A stretch of 64,000 nucleotides of DNA from CAZUAQ01 sp964618455 (GTDB lineage Bacteria; Planctomycetota; Phycisphaerae; UBA1845; PWPN01). The position numbers were made by a program, and so were the translations under genes. A model generated the notes under the pieces. That model had not been told where the DNA came from. It saw only the letters and a list, made by a program, of their open reading frames with translations, and searched no databases. The stretch spans positions 1-64,000 of the forward strand of contig CAZUAQ010000007.1 in NCBI GenBank assembly GCA_964618455.1, given 5' to 3'. Within the stretch, counting starts at the first letter, position 1. Each line of letters opens with the position of its first letter. Shown here piece after piece: positions 26,085 to 35,578 of this stretch.

Positions 26085-26726
26085 ATGGCGGATCTTGAAG
26101 GCATGGCATTGGCGCTGATCGCCGGCAAGCGCGACGACGTCAAGAACAAGGTGACCGAAGCGCTGGACGAGGGGCTCTCCGCGGAAAGGGTTTTGAACGA
26201 GGGATTGATCGCCGGCATGAGCGTCGTGGGCGAGCGGTTCCGCCGCAACATCATCTACGTGCCGGAGGTCCTGATCAGCGCCCGCGCGATGAAAGCGGGC
26301 ATGGCCATCCTCGAGCCGCTGCTGACCGAGTCGGGCGTCGAGCCGATCGGCACAGTGATCCTCGGCACGGTCAAGGGTGACCTGCACGACATCGGCAAGA
26401 ACCTCGTCGGCATGATGCTTCAGGGTGGGGGATTCGAGGTGGTGGATCTCGGCACGGACGTCTCGGCGGAAGGTTTCGTGGCCGCCATCGAGCAGCACAA
26501 TTCCCGGCTCATCGGCATGAGCGCCCTGCTTACCACGACCATGCCCTACATGTCGAAGGTCATCAGCACATTGAAAGAGAAGGGGATGGACGGCGTGGCC
26601 ACGATGGTCGGCGGCGCGCCCGTTACGCAGAAATACGCGGACGAGATCGGCGCGAGCGGCTATGCCCCCGATGCCGCCTCTGCCGTCGAACTGGCCAAGC
26701 AACTCTACCCTGCGGCGGTCAAGTAA
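26085..26726 (+). CDS. Methyltransferase-type corrinoid (B12-binding) protein
   Basis: 213 aa. An N-terminal helical cap domain (~1-85, 'LIAGKRDDVKNKVTEALDEG', 'NIIYVPEVLISARAMKAGM') is followed by a Rossmann-like B12 domain with the diagnostic 'GDLHDIGKNLV' (DxHxxG, His is the cobalt ligand), 'SALLTTTMPYM' and 'VGGAPVTQKYADEIGASGY'. This is the MtaC/MtbC/MttC type that shuttles methyl groups between two methyltransferases. No partner methyltransferase or reactivase is nearby, so it is an orphan here and its methyl donor is unknown. Confidence 0.93.
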   Translation: MADLEGMALALIAGKRDDVKNKVTEALDEGLSAERVLNEGLIAGMSVVGERFRRNIIYVPEVLISARAMKAGMAILEPLLTESGVEPIGTVILGTVKGDLHDIGKNLVGMMLQGGGFEVVDLGTDVSAEGFVAAIEQHNSRLIGMSALLTTTMPYMSKVISTLKEKGMDGVATMVGGAPVTQKYADEIGASGYAPDAASAVELAKQLYPAAVK

Positions 26727-26808
26727 AGCCTTCTCCGGCTTTCAAGCCAATTACGGCCTGCATGGATGATGGCCCCAAGCGGCTGTCCACTGATCGCGTT
26801 TCCCGTAT

Positions 26809-28545
26809 TCAACCTGCCTGTTCGTCGAACGCGAAGTCGATGACCTGCATCTCGACCGTCGTGCGGCCATTGAAGGTGTTGAGGATCGGTTCGAATGCTA
26901 CCCGACATCGACGGTGATCGCACAATGCCTGAATGCGTTCCTTCTGCTTGAACGCAATGGACTTGAGCGTGTGCGTCCCGTCGGTCAGCGCGAACTGAAG
27001 ATGATCGCCGTTCTTGCCGACGGTGCGTGGTTCGCCGGAAACATTCAGCCAGCCCGTGGCGAAGCGCGGCCTCGGATTCCCCGAGCCGAACGGTGCGAGC
27101 CGTTGAATATCCTGGACCACGGGCGTGGTCAGTTCACGCAATTCCACTTCCGCGTCCAGCCGCAGCGTCGGAAGAAGATCGCTCCCGGTGAGTCGCTTGT
27201 TGGCATGCTCGATGAACGCTTCGGTGAAGGGTTCGACGCGCGCGCTGTCGATGCGCAGCCCGGCCGCCATGGCGTGTCCGCCGTGGGCCAGCAGGTGATC
27301 GCCGCATTCGGCCAGGGCGGTGTGCAGGGCGAAATGCCGAATGCTCCGCGCCGAACCCTGTCCGGTGCCGTTCTCCAGTGCGATCATGACGGTCGGGCGA
27401 TGAAATCGATCCACGATGCGCGACGCCACGATCCCGATGACTCCCGGGTGCCACTCGGACGACGCCAGCACGATCGCGCGCCGGGCATCACTCGCGAGAT
27501 CCCTCGCTTCGATCTGTTCCATGGCCTGCTTGAGGATGCGACGCTCGAGGGACTGGCGACCTTTGTTCTGCTCCTCCAGGTACATCGCGATCTCGCGTGC
27601 CCGTGTTTCCGGCGCGTCGGTCAGCAGTTCCGCCGCCAGTTGCGCGTGCCCCATCCGCCCGGCGGCGTTCAGCCGCGGCGCCAACCAGAAGCCGACGTGC
27701 TCGGTGTTGATTTTCTTCTCGTCGAGCAGCCGCGCCGATTCCAGCAACGCTCGAAGGCCGAAGTGGTCGCAGGCCGCCAGACCCTGCAGGCCGAACTTGG
27801 TGAGTATGCGGTTCTCGCCGGTCAGCGGGACGACGTCGGCAATCGTGCCCAGGGCGACCAGGCACGTCGCGTTCAGCAGGTACGTCCGCATGTCGGGCGT
27901 GACCTTCGGTGTTCCGCACAGCGACCGCGCGATGGCCCAGGCCAGCTTGAACGCCACCCCCGCCCCGCAGAGGTCCGTGTTGGGTGAGCCCTCACCGAGG
28001 CCGGGATGCACGAGCACCGCCGCCTCCGGGAGCTCGTGCGTCATCGTGTGGTGATCGGTGATGATGAGCGTCAGCCCGAGTTCCCGGGCCAGCCGCGCCT
28101 CGGCCAGTGCGGTGATGCCGCAGTCGACACTGATGACGGTATCCACGCCCCGCTCGGCAAGCTGCCGGAGGGCGTCGCCGTTCAGCCCGTAGCCCTCTTC
28201 GAGGCGGTGCGGGATGTAGAAGGAGACGTCCGCCCCGGCGGTCTTCAGAAGATGCCAGAGGATGGCGGTGGCGGTGATGCCGTCGACGTCGTAATCGCCG
28301 TAGATCACGATCTTGCGGGACTGCCGGATCTTCTCGACGATCACGTCGGCCGCTTCGACCGCCCCGGGCAGAAGCTCGGGCGGATGGAGCGCCTTGAGTT
28401 CCGGAGCGAGAAACCCCTTGGCGGCATCGGGCTCTTCGATGCCTCGGTTGTGCAGCACCTGCGCGATCAGCGGACTGACCCCGAGCAGGCGGGCTGAAGC
28501 TTCACGCCGATTCCATGGAGGGGATATCATCCACCGCTTGGGCAT
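26809..28545 (-). CDS. recJ: Single-stranded-DNA-specific exonuclease RecJ
   Basis: 578 aa; the ATG at 28545 has GAGG five bases upstream. DHH-family motifs in order: 'IVIYGDYDVDGITATAILW', 'VDTVISVDCGIT', 'LIITDHHT' and 'LCGAGVAFKLAWAI' in the N-terminal half; 'HPGVIGIVASRIVDRFHRP' and 'LAHGGHAMAAGLRI' in the DHHA1 half; then an OB-fold C-terminus. RecJ degrades single-stranded DNA 5' to 3' in recombination and mismatch repair. Length is typical. Confidence 0.96.
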   Translation of the reverse strand: MPKRWMISPPWNRREASARLLGVSPLIAQVLHNRGIEEPDAAKGFLAPELKALHPPELLPGAVEAADVIVEKIRQSRKIVIYGDYDVDGITATAILWHLLKTAGADVSFYIPHRLEEGYGLNGDALRQLAERGVDTVISVDCGITALAEARLARELGLTLIITDHHTMTHELPEAAVLVHPGLGEGSPNTDLCGAGVAFKLAWAIARSLCGTPKVTPDMRTYLLNATCLVALGTIADVVPLTGENRILTKFGLQGLAACDHFGLRALLESARLLDEKKINTEHVGFWLAPRLNAAGRMGHAQLAAELLTDAPETRAREIAMYLEEQNKGRQSLERRILKQAMEQIEARDLASDARRAIVLASSEWHPGVIGIVASRIVDRFHRPTVMIALENGTGQGSARSIRHFALHTALAECGDHLLAHGGHAMAAGLRIDSARVEPFTEAFIEHANKRLTGSDLLPTLRLDAEVELRELTTPVVQDIQRLAPFGSGNPRPRFATGWLNVSGEPRTVGKNGDHLQFALTDGTHTLKSIAFKQKERIQALCDHRRCRVAFEPILNTFNGRTTVEMQVIDFAFDEQAG

Positions 28546-28710
28546 CCGTACCTCGCGCCGAAGGATGAGCAAAGAGAGTGATCCAATTCCGTTTCGTGCT
28601 ATGCGTCACAGTATACCTGCCGGTGGACGGTGGGCAACTGATTTCCCGGTGTCAAACGAAATCGGGTGTGGAAGATGACGCCACGGAGACGGTCGGGTAA
28701 CGTACCGGCC

Positions 28711-29520
28711 ATGGCCGATCGAAAGCAACGACACGTCTGGCTGCGCGCACTGGGTGCCGATGACATGCCCGAGGAGATCACGCTGGACGATGGCACCTAT
28801 CGCCGGGTCAAAACATACAAGCACGACTTCTTCGCCGCCACGGGACTTTACGAAGGTCCGTCCGGGCGGGTCATTCTCAAGATCGGGCGCGTGCAGTCGC
28901 TGTTCGGTCTGCCGACCGTGTGGCTGGGGCGCTGGTTGGCCGACCGCGAGCGGCGGCTCTATGATGCCGTTGAGGATTTGCAGGGCGTGCCGCGCTGCAT
29001 GGGCGGCTGGGATCGCACCGGTTTCGTGCATGCGTTCGTGCCGGGCCATCCGCTTCAACGCAAGGAGGCGGTCAACGACGACTTCTTTCGACGGCTCGAG
29101 TCACTGATCGCGACGATCCATGAGCGCGACATCGCCTACGCCGATCTGGAAAAGCGGGAGAACATTCTCGTCGGTGATGATGGGCTTCCGTACCTGATCG
29201 ATTTCCAGATTTCCTGGTACTGGTCGGCCGGGCCTTCGGGACGAAGTGTGCGATGGATGCTCAACGGGCTGGGACGGCTGATTCTTCGGCGGCTTCAGCA
29301 GGCGGATCGCTATCACCTGCTCAAACATTGGCGTCGTCATCGTCCCGACCAGTTGTCCGAAGCTCAGCTTCAGGCGTCGTATCGCGTCGGCTTCTGGATC
29401 CGATTGCACCGGACGTTCATACGCCCGCTGACGTTGCTTCGCCGGGCCGTCTTGAAAATGCTGACCGGCCGGTCGCGCTCCGAGAAACAGGACGGGCCGG
29501 AGTACATGAATACCCCGTGA
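28711..29520 (+). CDS. Small protein kinase-like protein (RIO/LPS-kinase type)
   Basis: About 269 aa from the ATG at 28711; in-frame starts at 28666 (GTG) and 28675 (ATG) are possible. Kinase-like elements: 'RVILKIGRVQ' with the ATP-binding Lys, 'IHERDIAYADLEKRENILV' as the catalytic loop (Asp and Asn in place) and 'LPYLIDFQISW' where DFG has become DFQ. Such compact kinases are related to RIO and WaaP-type lipopolysaccharide kinases. The C-terminal ~90 residues are basic and amphipathic, which would suit membrane association. Target unknown. Confidence 0.72.
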   Translation: MADRKQRHVWLRALGADDMPEEITLDDGTYRRVKTYKHDFFAATGLYEGPSGRVILKIGRVQSLFGLPTVWLGRWLADRERRLYDAVEDLQGVPRCMGGWDRTGFVHAFVPGHPLQRKEAVNDDFFRRLESLIATIHERDIAYADLEKRENILVGDDGLPYLIDFQISWYWSAGPSGRSVRWMLNGLGRLILRRLQQADRYHLLKHWRRHRPDQLSEAQLQASYRVGFWIRLHRTFIRPLTLLRRAVLKMLTGRSRSEKQDGPEYMNTP

Positions 29521-29572
29521 TGGAAATAAGCCGCCTGTGTGGTGCGGCGTGTCCGTGAGAAGAGAACTCGGT

Positions 29573-30055
29573 ATGACTTTGAGCCCGGAACAGGTTGACG
29601 TCGTGAATGGATTTCGAGAGTGGATCGAAAACGTCCTCTCGGAAGGGAATCGCTTCGGAGGTGTGGATCGCGTCGACCGCGACGACGCGTCGACGCTGGC
29701 CTCCCGCTGGTTGTTCGAGGAGGAGGTCTGGTACGAAGTGGCCATTCGTCCGCTCCTGCCGCAGGTGCGCGTCGGCGTCATGACCACCGATCGCTGGAAG
29801 AGCGAGGACTTCGAGCAGATGATCGAAGACTCCGGCGATACGATGCAGGAGTACGTGGAGTCGGGATTCGATGCCGTGGATCTCGAGTGGACCGATCCGC
29901 CCGTCGAGCACTACCGCGACCAGGGCAAGTACTTCTACTTTGCGACCCCTCTGGACTTGAGGGATATCCACGAATTGGCCGATGAAGAAGTGCGTGAGAA
30001 GATTCGCCTGATGTTCGAAGGATATCACCGCGCATTCACCGGTCAGATCGATTGA
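29573..30055 (+). CDS. Conserved-looking protein of unknown function
   Basis: 160 aa starting at the ATG at 29573. Acidic, mixed alpha/beta, without a signal peptide or membrane segment. Notable segments are 'WLFEEEVWYEVAIRPLLPQVRVGVMTTDRW' and 'YFYFATPLDLRDIHELADEEVREK'. No family is recognised. It stands between the kinase-like gene and a glycosyltransferase, all on the plus strand with short gaps, so the three may form one transcript. Confidence 0.6.
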   Translation: MTLSPEQVDVVNGFREWIENVLSEGNRFGGVDRVDRDDASTLASRWLFEEEVWYEVAIRPLLPQVRVGVMTTDRWKSEDFEQMIEDSGDTMQEYVESGFDAVDLEWTDPPVEHYRDQGKYFYFATPLDLRDIHELADEEVREKIRLMFEGYHRAFTGQID

Positions 30056-30113
30056 GCCGCCGCGTCGCCGCGAGGCTCGCCCGGTGCGGCAGCCTCCATG
30101 GCAAAGCGAACAC

Positions 30114-31262
30114 ATGTCCCAGGATGAGAACCAACCCGCCGCTCCGGTCAGCGTCCTCCTTGTCGTGGATGACGATACCCGTGACCGCCTCCAACTCATC
30201 GTTCGCCATCTCTGCGTCGGCATCATGGATGAGCCTGTTCGCATGCGGGTGCTCGCCTGGACGAAGCATCGGTACGAGGACGACCGCATCGGTCCGGTGC
30301 AGGTCATCTATCCCCCTGAGAAAAGATGGTATGTGCGCGGCCCGTCCGTCGAAGAGGTCGTCGATCAGATCGAGGCGCCGCGACCGGAGGTCGTGCATTG
30401 TCTCTCCGCCCGATCCGCCTTGCTGATGCTGCCCCACGCCGAAATGTGGAAGGCGCACCTCCTCGTCCATCTGACCGACGAAGTCGATCTGGAGGACTTC
30501 GGTCGACTGATGGCTCGGCCGAGGGTTTCCGGTGTGCTCACGACCGGAGCGCTTGAGCGCCTTTATCGCACGCGGTATCCCGGCGCGATCGTCCCGGTAT
30601 CGACCGTTCCTCTCGGCCTGCCCGCTCAGTCGGATCCTTCCTGCCTGTCACGCCCGGAACGCGTGCCCGCGTTTGTGGTGACCACCCTCCTGACTCGCGA
30701 CTGCGGGCTCGATCATCTGCTCCGCGCCTGGCACGACGTCGTGCGCAGCGGACAGGAAACGCAACTCTTCATTCTCGGGCAGGGCCCGGCGGAGCGCTAC
30801 TTCCGCCGGATGATGGAGCGGCTGGATGTGCGTTCACATGTGACTTTCGCGGGGGGGATGGGAAGCTGGTCCAGCCTGCATGAAGCGATGCGTGGTGCCG
30901 ATTTCTACGTCCTGCCCGCCCCCCACGCCCGCTTTACCATGATGACGCTCTCGGCGATGGCGAGCGGCTTGACCGTGATTGCTCCGACCGGCCTGACCGA
31001 GGATTACGTGATCGACGGGGAAACGGCGTGCCTGTTCACGCCGGGCCGGAGCGATGACCTGAGTGACAAGATCATGACGCTGCTGAACGATCACCGGTGG
31101 GCGCGGCGGCTCGCTCATGGCGGTCAGGATTACATCCGCTCGCATCATCAGGCTTCCGCCATGGTCCACGCCCTGGCGGCGCTCTACCGGGAGCGCACTT
31201 CGTCCGACGCGTCTCCTTCCGAAGCAAGCGAGGCCCCCGCGAACGCATTGGCCTCCGAATGA
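30114..31262 (+). CDS. Glycosyltransferase, GT-B fold (GT4-like)
   Basis: About 382 aa from ATG 30114 (an ATG at 30084 is in frame). The C-terminal half has the usual GT4 pattern: 'LFILGQGPAERYFRRMMERLDV', 'VTFAGGMGSWSSLHEAMRGADFYVLPA', 'TMMTLSAMASGLTVIAPTGLTEDYVIDGETACLF'. The Glu of the common E-x7-E motif is replaced by 'MMTLSAMASG', so the donor site is atypical. The C-terminal 20 residues are Ala/Ser/Glu-rich. The sugar donor and acceptor are unknown; surface glycan synthesis is a reasonable guess. No strong Shine-Dalgarno is seen. Confidence 0.82.
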   Translation: MSQDENQPAAPVSVLLVVDDDTRDRLQLIVRHLCVGIMDEPVRMRVLAWTKHRYEDDRIGPVQVIYPPEKRWYVRGPSVEEVVDQIEAPRPEVVHCLSARSALLMLPHAEMWKAHLLVHLTDEVDLEDFGRLMARPRVSGVLTTGALERLYRTRYPGAIVPVSTVPLGLPAQSDPSCLSRPERVPAFVVTTLLTRDCGLDHLLRAWHDVVRSGQETQLFILGQGPAERYFRRMMERLDVRSHVTFAGGMGSWSSLHEAMRGADFYVLPAPHARFTMMTLSAMASGLTVIAPTGLTEDYVIDGETACLFTPGRSDDLSDKIMTLLNDHRWARRLAHGGQDYIRSHHQASAMVHALAALYRERTSSDASPSEASEAPANALASE

Positions 31263-31439
31263 TGGGCGTGTTTTGTCCGCGAGTGTGTGGGCATCAGTGC
31301 CGTATTGTTTCCTTCTCTTCCGGGCCATTCCAAACATCCCCGGCGATTCAACTTGCCCGCGATTTCGTAGAGATTTACAATTACGTGAGGATGGACAGCT
31401 TCACAGCCGTCCCAAGGGGTCAGACTGAAGGGTGCGCCT

Positions 31440-33101
31440 ATGATCATCGCGTGTAGCTTAACTCGACAGACAATTCGGACATTCTTCTCGGCATTCCTGA
31501 TTGTCCCGGGTGTGTTATCGGCTCAGGACGCTCCCGCCACGGCGCCGGCTCAGGAAAGCCCGGATTTGAAGTCCGACAAAGCTGTCATCTTACCAGTCAC
31601 CGACACCATCACGGACATCACCTATGACAGCCTTGTGCGCCGTGTCGATCGCGCCAAGAGCGAGGGTATGGACACCATCGTTCTCCTGCTCGATACCCCG
31701 GGCGGCAGTGTGGGGTCCTGCCTGAAGATCTGCACCTATCTCAAGGATCTCCGGGACGACGGCATGCGTGTCGTCTCGTGGGTGAACAAGGACGCGTTCA
31801 GTGCGGGAGCCATCATCGCACTGGCATCGGATGAAATCATCATGGCGCCCAACGCCACGATGGGCGCCAGTCAGATGATCATGATGACGCAGTCCGGTCC
31901 ACAGAGTATCGATGAATCGATCGAAGCGAAGGCCTACAGCCCGTTTCTGGTGGAGATCGATGACTCCGCCCGGCGCAACGGCTACGAGTACGAGGTTCTT
32001 CTGACGCTCGTCCGGCCCGAGATGTCGCTCTACTGGCTGGAGAACGCCGATACCGGCGAACGCCGTTTGGCCACGCCCGAGATGCGCAACGAACTCTTCG
32101 GGTACGAACGCTACGCGACTCCATCATCTCCGAGCACACAGCCCGCGGGAGAGTCGCCTGAACAATGGATGGACCCCTCACTCAGCAAGACGGCGTGGAC
32201 GTATGTCCAGAGCGATCCGCAGCTCGGCAAGATCAGCCAGCCGGTCCTGGACGAGACGATGCTGCTCACCATGCGAACGGATTACGCGCTGGCCTGGGGT
32301 TTCTGCGAGGCGGAAATTGAGGATGAATCCGAGCTGGCGTCCTACCTCGGCGTCGAGGGCGAGATTCCGGCCTACGGCTCGACGACGATGGAGCAGTTGA
32401 TCGACTGGCTGGCCTCGCCGCTGGTGCGCAGCGGACTCTTCCTGCTGATGATGCTGGGCGCCTACATCGAGTTCCAGACACCCGGATTCGGCGTCGGCGG
32501 CATCGTCGCCCTGGTGGCGACAGTGCTGTTTCTCGGCCCGCCGTATGCAGCCGGGTACGCCGTTCCGTGGGAAATCATTCTGATGGTGGTCGGGCTCGCC
32601 CTGGTGGCGGTGGAAGTGTTCGTGATCCCCGGCTTCGGTGTCGCCGGAATCGCCGGGTTCATCTGCATCGTGGTCGGCACCATCGCTACGTTCGTGCCGG
32701 AAGAGACGCCGGTACCGAACTGGGACCGATTCAGCCTTCCCTCGTTCCAGGTGACCTATGATTACATCCTCTACGGTCTCTACTCCACGGCCGGGGGGCT
32801 GGTCGGGTCGCTCGTCGGCATGTTTCTGCTGGCGAAGTACATGCCGTACCTGCCGATCGGCCGACAGATCATCGTGGCCAATCCCACGCTGGAGCAGGTT
32901 CACATGGACGATGCTTACGAAAACGTGGCGGTAATGGGCGATATCGGCAAAGCCGAGAGCCCGCTTCGACCGGCGGGCAAGGCACGCTTCGGTGCCACGC
33001 TGGTGGACGTGGTCAGTGAAGGCGAGTATATCGATAAGGGCACGAAGGTCGAGGTCATTCGTCGGACGAACACTCACGTGGTCGTCCGAACCGTCGCGTA
33101 A
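31440..33101 (+). CDS. NfeD long form: membrane-bound ClpP-class serine protease
   Basis: 553 aa. GAAGG precedes the ATG. A signal peptide ends at 'VLSAQD'. The ClpP-like domain has 'IVLLLDTPGGSVGSC' and 'NKDAFSAGAIIALASDEI' with the nucleophile Ser in 'FSAGA', then 'MGAS'. After residue ~310 come about four or five membrane helices ('SGLFLLMMLGAYIEFQTPGFG', 'GFGVAGIAGFICIVVG'), and the C-terminal ~75 residues form the NfeD OB-fold. Known family members act with SPFH/flotillin proteins in membrane quality control. It opens the NfeD-NfeD-FloA operon. Confidence 0.92.
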   Translation: MIIACSLTRQTIRTFFSAFLIVPGVLSAQDAPATAPAQESPDLKSDKAVILPVTDTITDITYDSLVRRVDRAKSEGMDTIVLLLDTPGGSVGSCLKICTYLKDLRDDGMRVVSWVNKDAFSAGAIIALASDEIIMAPNATMGASQMIMMTQSGPQSIDESIEAKAYSPFLVEIDDSARRNGYEYEVLLTLVRPEMSLYWLENADTGERRLATPEMRNELFGYERYATPSSPSTQPAGESPEQWMDPSLSKTAWTYVQSDPQLGKISQPVLDETMLLTMRTDYALAWGFCEAEIEDESELASYLGVEGEIPAYGSTTMEQLIDWLASPLVRSGLFLLMMLGAYIEFQTPGFGVGGIVALVATVLFLGPPYAAGYAVPWEIILMVVGLALVAVEVFVIPGFGVAGIAGFICIVVGTIATFVPEETPVPNWDRFSLPSFQVTYDYILYGLYSTAGGLVGSLVGMFLLAKYMPYLPIGRQIIVANPTLEQVHMDDAYENVAVMGDIGKAESPLRPAGKARFGATLVDVVSEGEYIDKGTKVEVIRRTNTHVVVRTVA

Positions 33102-33142
33102 CGTTGCATGTCGCATGAGCGGGACTTTGAGCCGGTGGACGC

Positions 33143-33664
33143 ATGAATGAATGGATGGCCATCTCGATTCTCTACGCCATAGGGGTCCTGCTTTTGCTGG
33201 CTGAGTTCTTCCTGCCCGCCCATGGGATTATCGGCGTCGGTGGCGTCATCATGCTGGCCTTTGGGCTCTACGAAACTTATCAGCTCAACGAGACGGCCGG
33301 AATGATATGCACGATTATTTTGCTCATTATGCTCCCGGTCAGCCTGGTAGTGGCAGTCAAGACGTGGCACTACACGCCGATGGGCAAGCTCATTTCCCCG
33401 CCCAATCCCATCATCGATGAAGACGACCGTGTCCCGGTCGAAGAATACAAGATGCATATCGGCCAGAAAGGGCTGGCCAAGACCGTGCTGAGGCCTGTCG
33501 GCACCTGCGAGTTCAATGGAAAACGCATCAGTTGCGTGGCCGAGTACGGCATGATCGAGCCCGGGCAGGAGGTCGAAGCCGTCGGTATCAAGAACAGGAC
33601 ACTGACCGTACGTCCCGTCGATTCAGTCGGGACGCCGGACGGCGATTCGTCCGCGACCGCGTAA
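33143..33664 (+). CDS. NfeD short form membrane protein
   Basis: 173 aa. Two or three N-terminal membrane helices ('ISILYAIGVLLLLAEFFLPAHG', 'MICTIILLIMLPVSLVV') are followed by an OB-fold domain with 'IGQKGLAKTVLRPVGTCEFNGKRISCVAEYGMIEPGQEVEAVGI', which matches the soluble NfeD domain. It lacks the protease. Short NfeD proteins bind SPFH partners; here floA is the next gene. Confidence 0.9.
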   Translation: MNEWMAISILYAIGVLLLLAEFFLPAHGIIGVGGVIMLAFGLYETYQLNETAGMICTIILLIMLPVSLVVAVKTWHYTPMGKLISPPNPIIDEDDRVPVEEYKMHIGQKGLAKTVLRPVGTCEFNGKRISCVAEYGMIEPGQEVEAVGIKNRTLTVRPVDSVGTPDGDSSATA

Positions 33665-33728
33665 TCGTCAAAGATTCATAACGTGATCGTCGATATCGTC
33701 AGATGACGAGGCAAGGACGTCACCCATC

Positions 33729-34787
33729 ATGAAAGGAACTCCGCTCATGTTCGCTCCCGAGATGCTACTGGCCCAGTCCTTCGACTGGAGAATCATCGTT
33801 CTTGTCGCGGTCATCATTGTCGTTATTATTTTGATGGTCTTCCTCGCCCAGTTCCTCGGGCTCTGGATTCAGGCCTTCATGAGCAAGGCCGGTGTGTCCA
33901 TCTTCGATCTCGTCGGAATGAAGCTGCGAAAGGTCGACGCCCGGATTATCGTGCTGAGCAAGATTCGCGCGGTCAAGGCCGGCCTGGAGATTCCCACCTA
34001 CGAGCTGGAAAGTCACTACCTTTCCGGGGGGCGCGTGCCCGACGTGATCTCCTCGCTCATCGCCGCCGACCGCGCGAACATTGCCTTGACCTACAAGACT
34101 GCTTGCGCGATCGACCTGGCCGGCCGCGACGTGCTTGACGCCATCCACACCTCGGTCAACCCGAAGGTGATTGACTGCCCGAGCCCGACCGCCACAAGGC
34201 AGAGCATTGACGCCGTCGCCAAGGACGGCATCCAGCTCAAGGCCCGGGCCCGCGTGACCGTCCGAACCAACATCAAGCAGCTCGTTGGTGGTGCGACCGA
34301 AGAGACCATCATCGCCCGTGTCGGCGAGGGTATCGTGACCAGCATCGGTTCCGCCGACAACTACAAGGCGGTGCTCGAGAATCCCGACGGCATTTCCCGC
34401 CGTGTGCTGGATCGTGGTCTGGATTCCGGAACCGCGTTCGAGATCCTCTCGATCGACATCGCCGACGTGGATGTCGGCACGAACGTCGGCGCCCAGCTCC
34501 AGGCCGAGCAGGCCGAAGCCGACAAGCGCCGCTTCCAGGCCGAGGCCGAGAAACGCGCCGCCATGGCCCGCGCCCGCGAGGCGGAGATGTCCGCCCTGGT
34601 CGAAGAGAACCGTGCCAAGGTCGTCGAGGCCGAGGCTACGATTCCCCTGGCCATCGCGGAAGCATTCCGCAGCGGCAATCTCGGCGTCATGGACTACTAC
34701 AGGCTCCGCAACATCCAGGCGGACACCTCGATGCGCAACTCCATCGGCAACGACGAGGACGAGGGGCCGAAGCCCGGTTCGGCGTGA
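33729..34787 (+). CDS. floA: Flotillin-like protein FloA
   Basis: 352 aa; an internal ATG at 33747 with AAAGGA upstream is an alternative start. One N-terminal membrane segment ('IIVLVAVIIVVIILMVFLAQF') is followed by the SPFH domain ('SIFDLVGMKLRKVD', 'TVRTNIKQLVGGATEETIIARVGEGIV') and an Ala/Glu-rich flotillin coiled coil ('AEADKRRFQAEAEKRAAMARAREAEM') ending in 'PLAIAEAFRSGNLGVMDYY'. FloA scaffolds functional membrane microdomains. The coupling with two NfeD genes is the classical arrangement. Confidence 0.95.
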   Translation: MKGTPLMFAPEMLLAQSFDWRIIVLVAVIIVVIILMVFLAQFLGLWIQAFMSKAGVSIFDLVGMKLRKVDARIIVLSKIRAVKAGLEIPTYELESHYLSGGRVPDVISSLIAADRANIALTYKTACAIDLAGRDVLDAIHTSVNPKVIDCPSPTATRQSIDAVAKDGIQLKARARVTVRTNIKQLVGGATEETIIARVGEGIVTSIGSADNYKAVLENPDGISRRVLDRGLDSGTAFEILSIDIADVDVGTNVGAQLQAEQAEADKRRFQAEAEKRAAMARAREAEMSALVEENRAKVVEAEATIPLAIAEAFRSGNLGVMDYYRLRNIQADTSMRNSIGNDEDEGPKPGSA

Positions 34788-34849
34788 TCGATCGCCACCT
34801 GTGAAGAGGAGTGGATTGGACTTCGATACCTTGTGATTGAAGGGATAGC

Positions 34850-35578
34850 ATGATCGATCAGGTACTCATTCTGGCCCAGCCCGATGTCGGCGATATCGGC
34901 ACGGTGCTCGTGGTCATCGCCGCCATCATCATGTCGGTGGTCGGGGCGATCGTCGAGAAGGTCAAGCAGGGCAAGGAAGAGAAGGCACTCGAGCGCCGTC
35001 GTCGCGAAGCCCAGAAGCAGGATGCTCCACCGACCCAGCGCCCGACCCGGCGCCCGACGGAGGCTTCTCCACCTCCGCCACCCCCCCCGACGCGTCGACC
35101 GCAGCAGCCGCCGTTGCAGACGCCTCCACCTCCACGGCAGGTGCAGCCTCCGGCACGGCGCCAGCCGCCGCCACCGCGCCCACAGCATCCACCCGCACGT
35201 CCGGCGCGCCCTCAATCGCAGCGGCCCCAGCCGCCGTCGCGACCGCCTGCCCAGCCTGCCATGGAGGCACTGCCCGAGGAAGCGCGGGTCGAGGTTGCGC
35301 GCTACACGCTCAAGACCTACGAACCGGAGCTCGAGAAGAAGCTCAGCAACATGGAGAGCGAGCTCCAGCACAAGAAGCAGCATCTGAACCAATTGGCCCG
35401 ACGTATTGCCGAGGGCGAGGCGAAGGCGGCCCATCTTCCGGCGCAGGCGCTCTCGACGCTGTCCACGAGTTACCGCCGATTGCCACGCAACGAGCTGAAG
35501 CGGGCGGTCGTTCTCAGCGAACTCTTCCGGTTGCCCGTGGCGTTGCGGCAGGAGGAACAGGGGCCTTGGGGCGTGTAG
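34850..35578 (+). CDS. Membrane-anchored proline-rich protein of the floA operon
   Basis: 242 aa with AAGGGATAGC before the ATG. One N-terminal membrane helix ('IGTVLVVIAAIIMSVVGAIV') is followed by a basic helix ('KVKQGKEEKALERRRREAQKQ'), then ~85 residues extremely rich in Pro, Gln and Arg, then a charged coiled coil ('ELEKKLSNMESELQHKKQHLNQLARRIAEGE') and a C-terminal helical end 'LKRAVVLSELFRLPVALR'. No family is recognised. Its position 62 bp after floA suggests an adaptor that connects the flotillin domain to cytoplasmic partners; this is inference. Confidence 0.68.
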   Translation: MIDQVLILAQPDVGDIGTVLVVIAAIIMSVVGAIVEKVKQGKEEKALERRRREAQKQDAPPTQRPTRRPTEASPPPPPPPTRRPQQPPLQTPPPPRQVQPPARRQPPPPRPQHPPARPARPQSQRPQPPSRPPAQPAMEALPEEARVEVARYTLKTYEPELEKKLSNMESELQHKKQHLNQLARRIAEGEAKAAHLPAQALSTLSTSYRRLPRNELKRAVVLSELFRLPVALRQEEQGPWGV

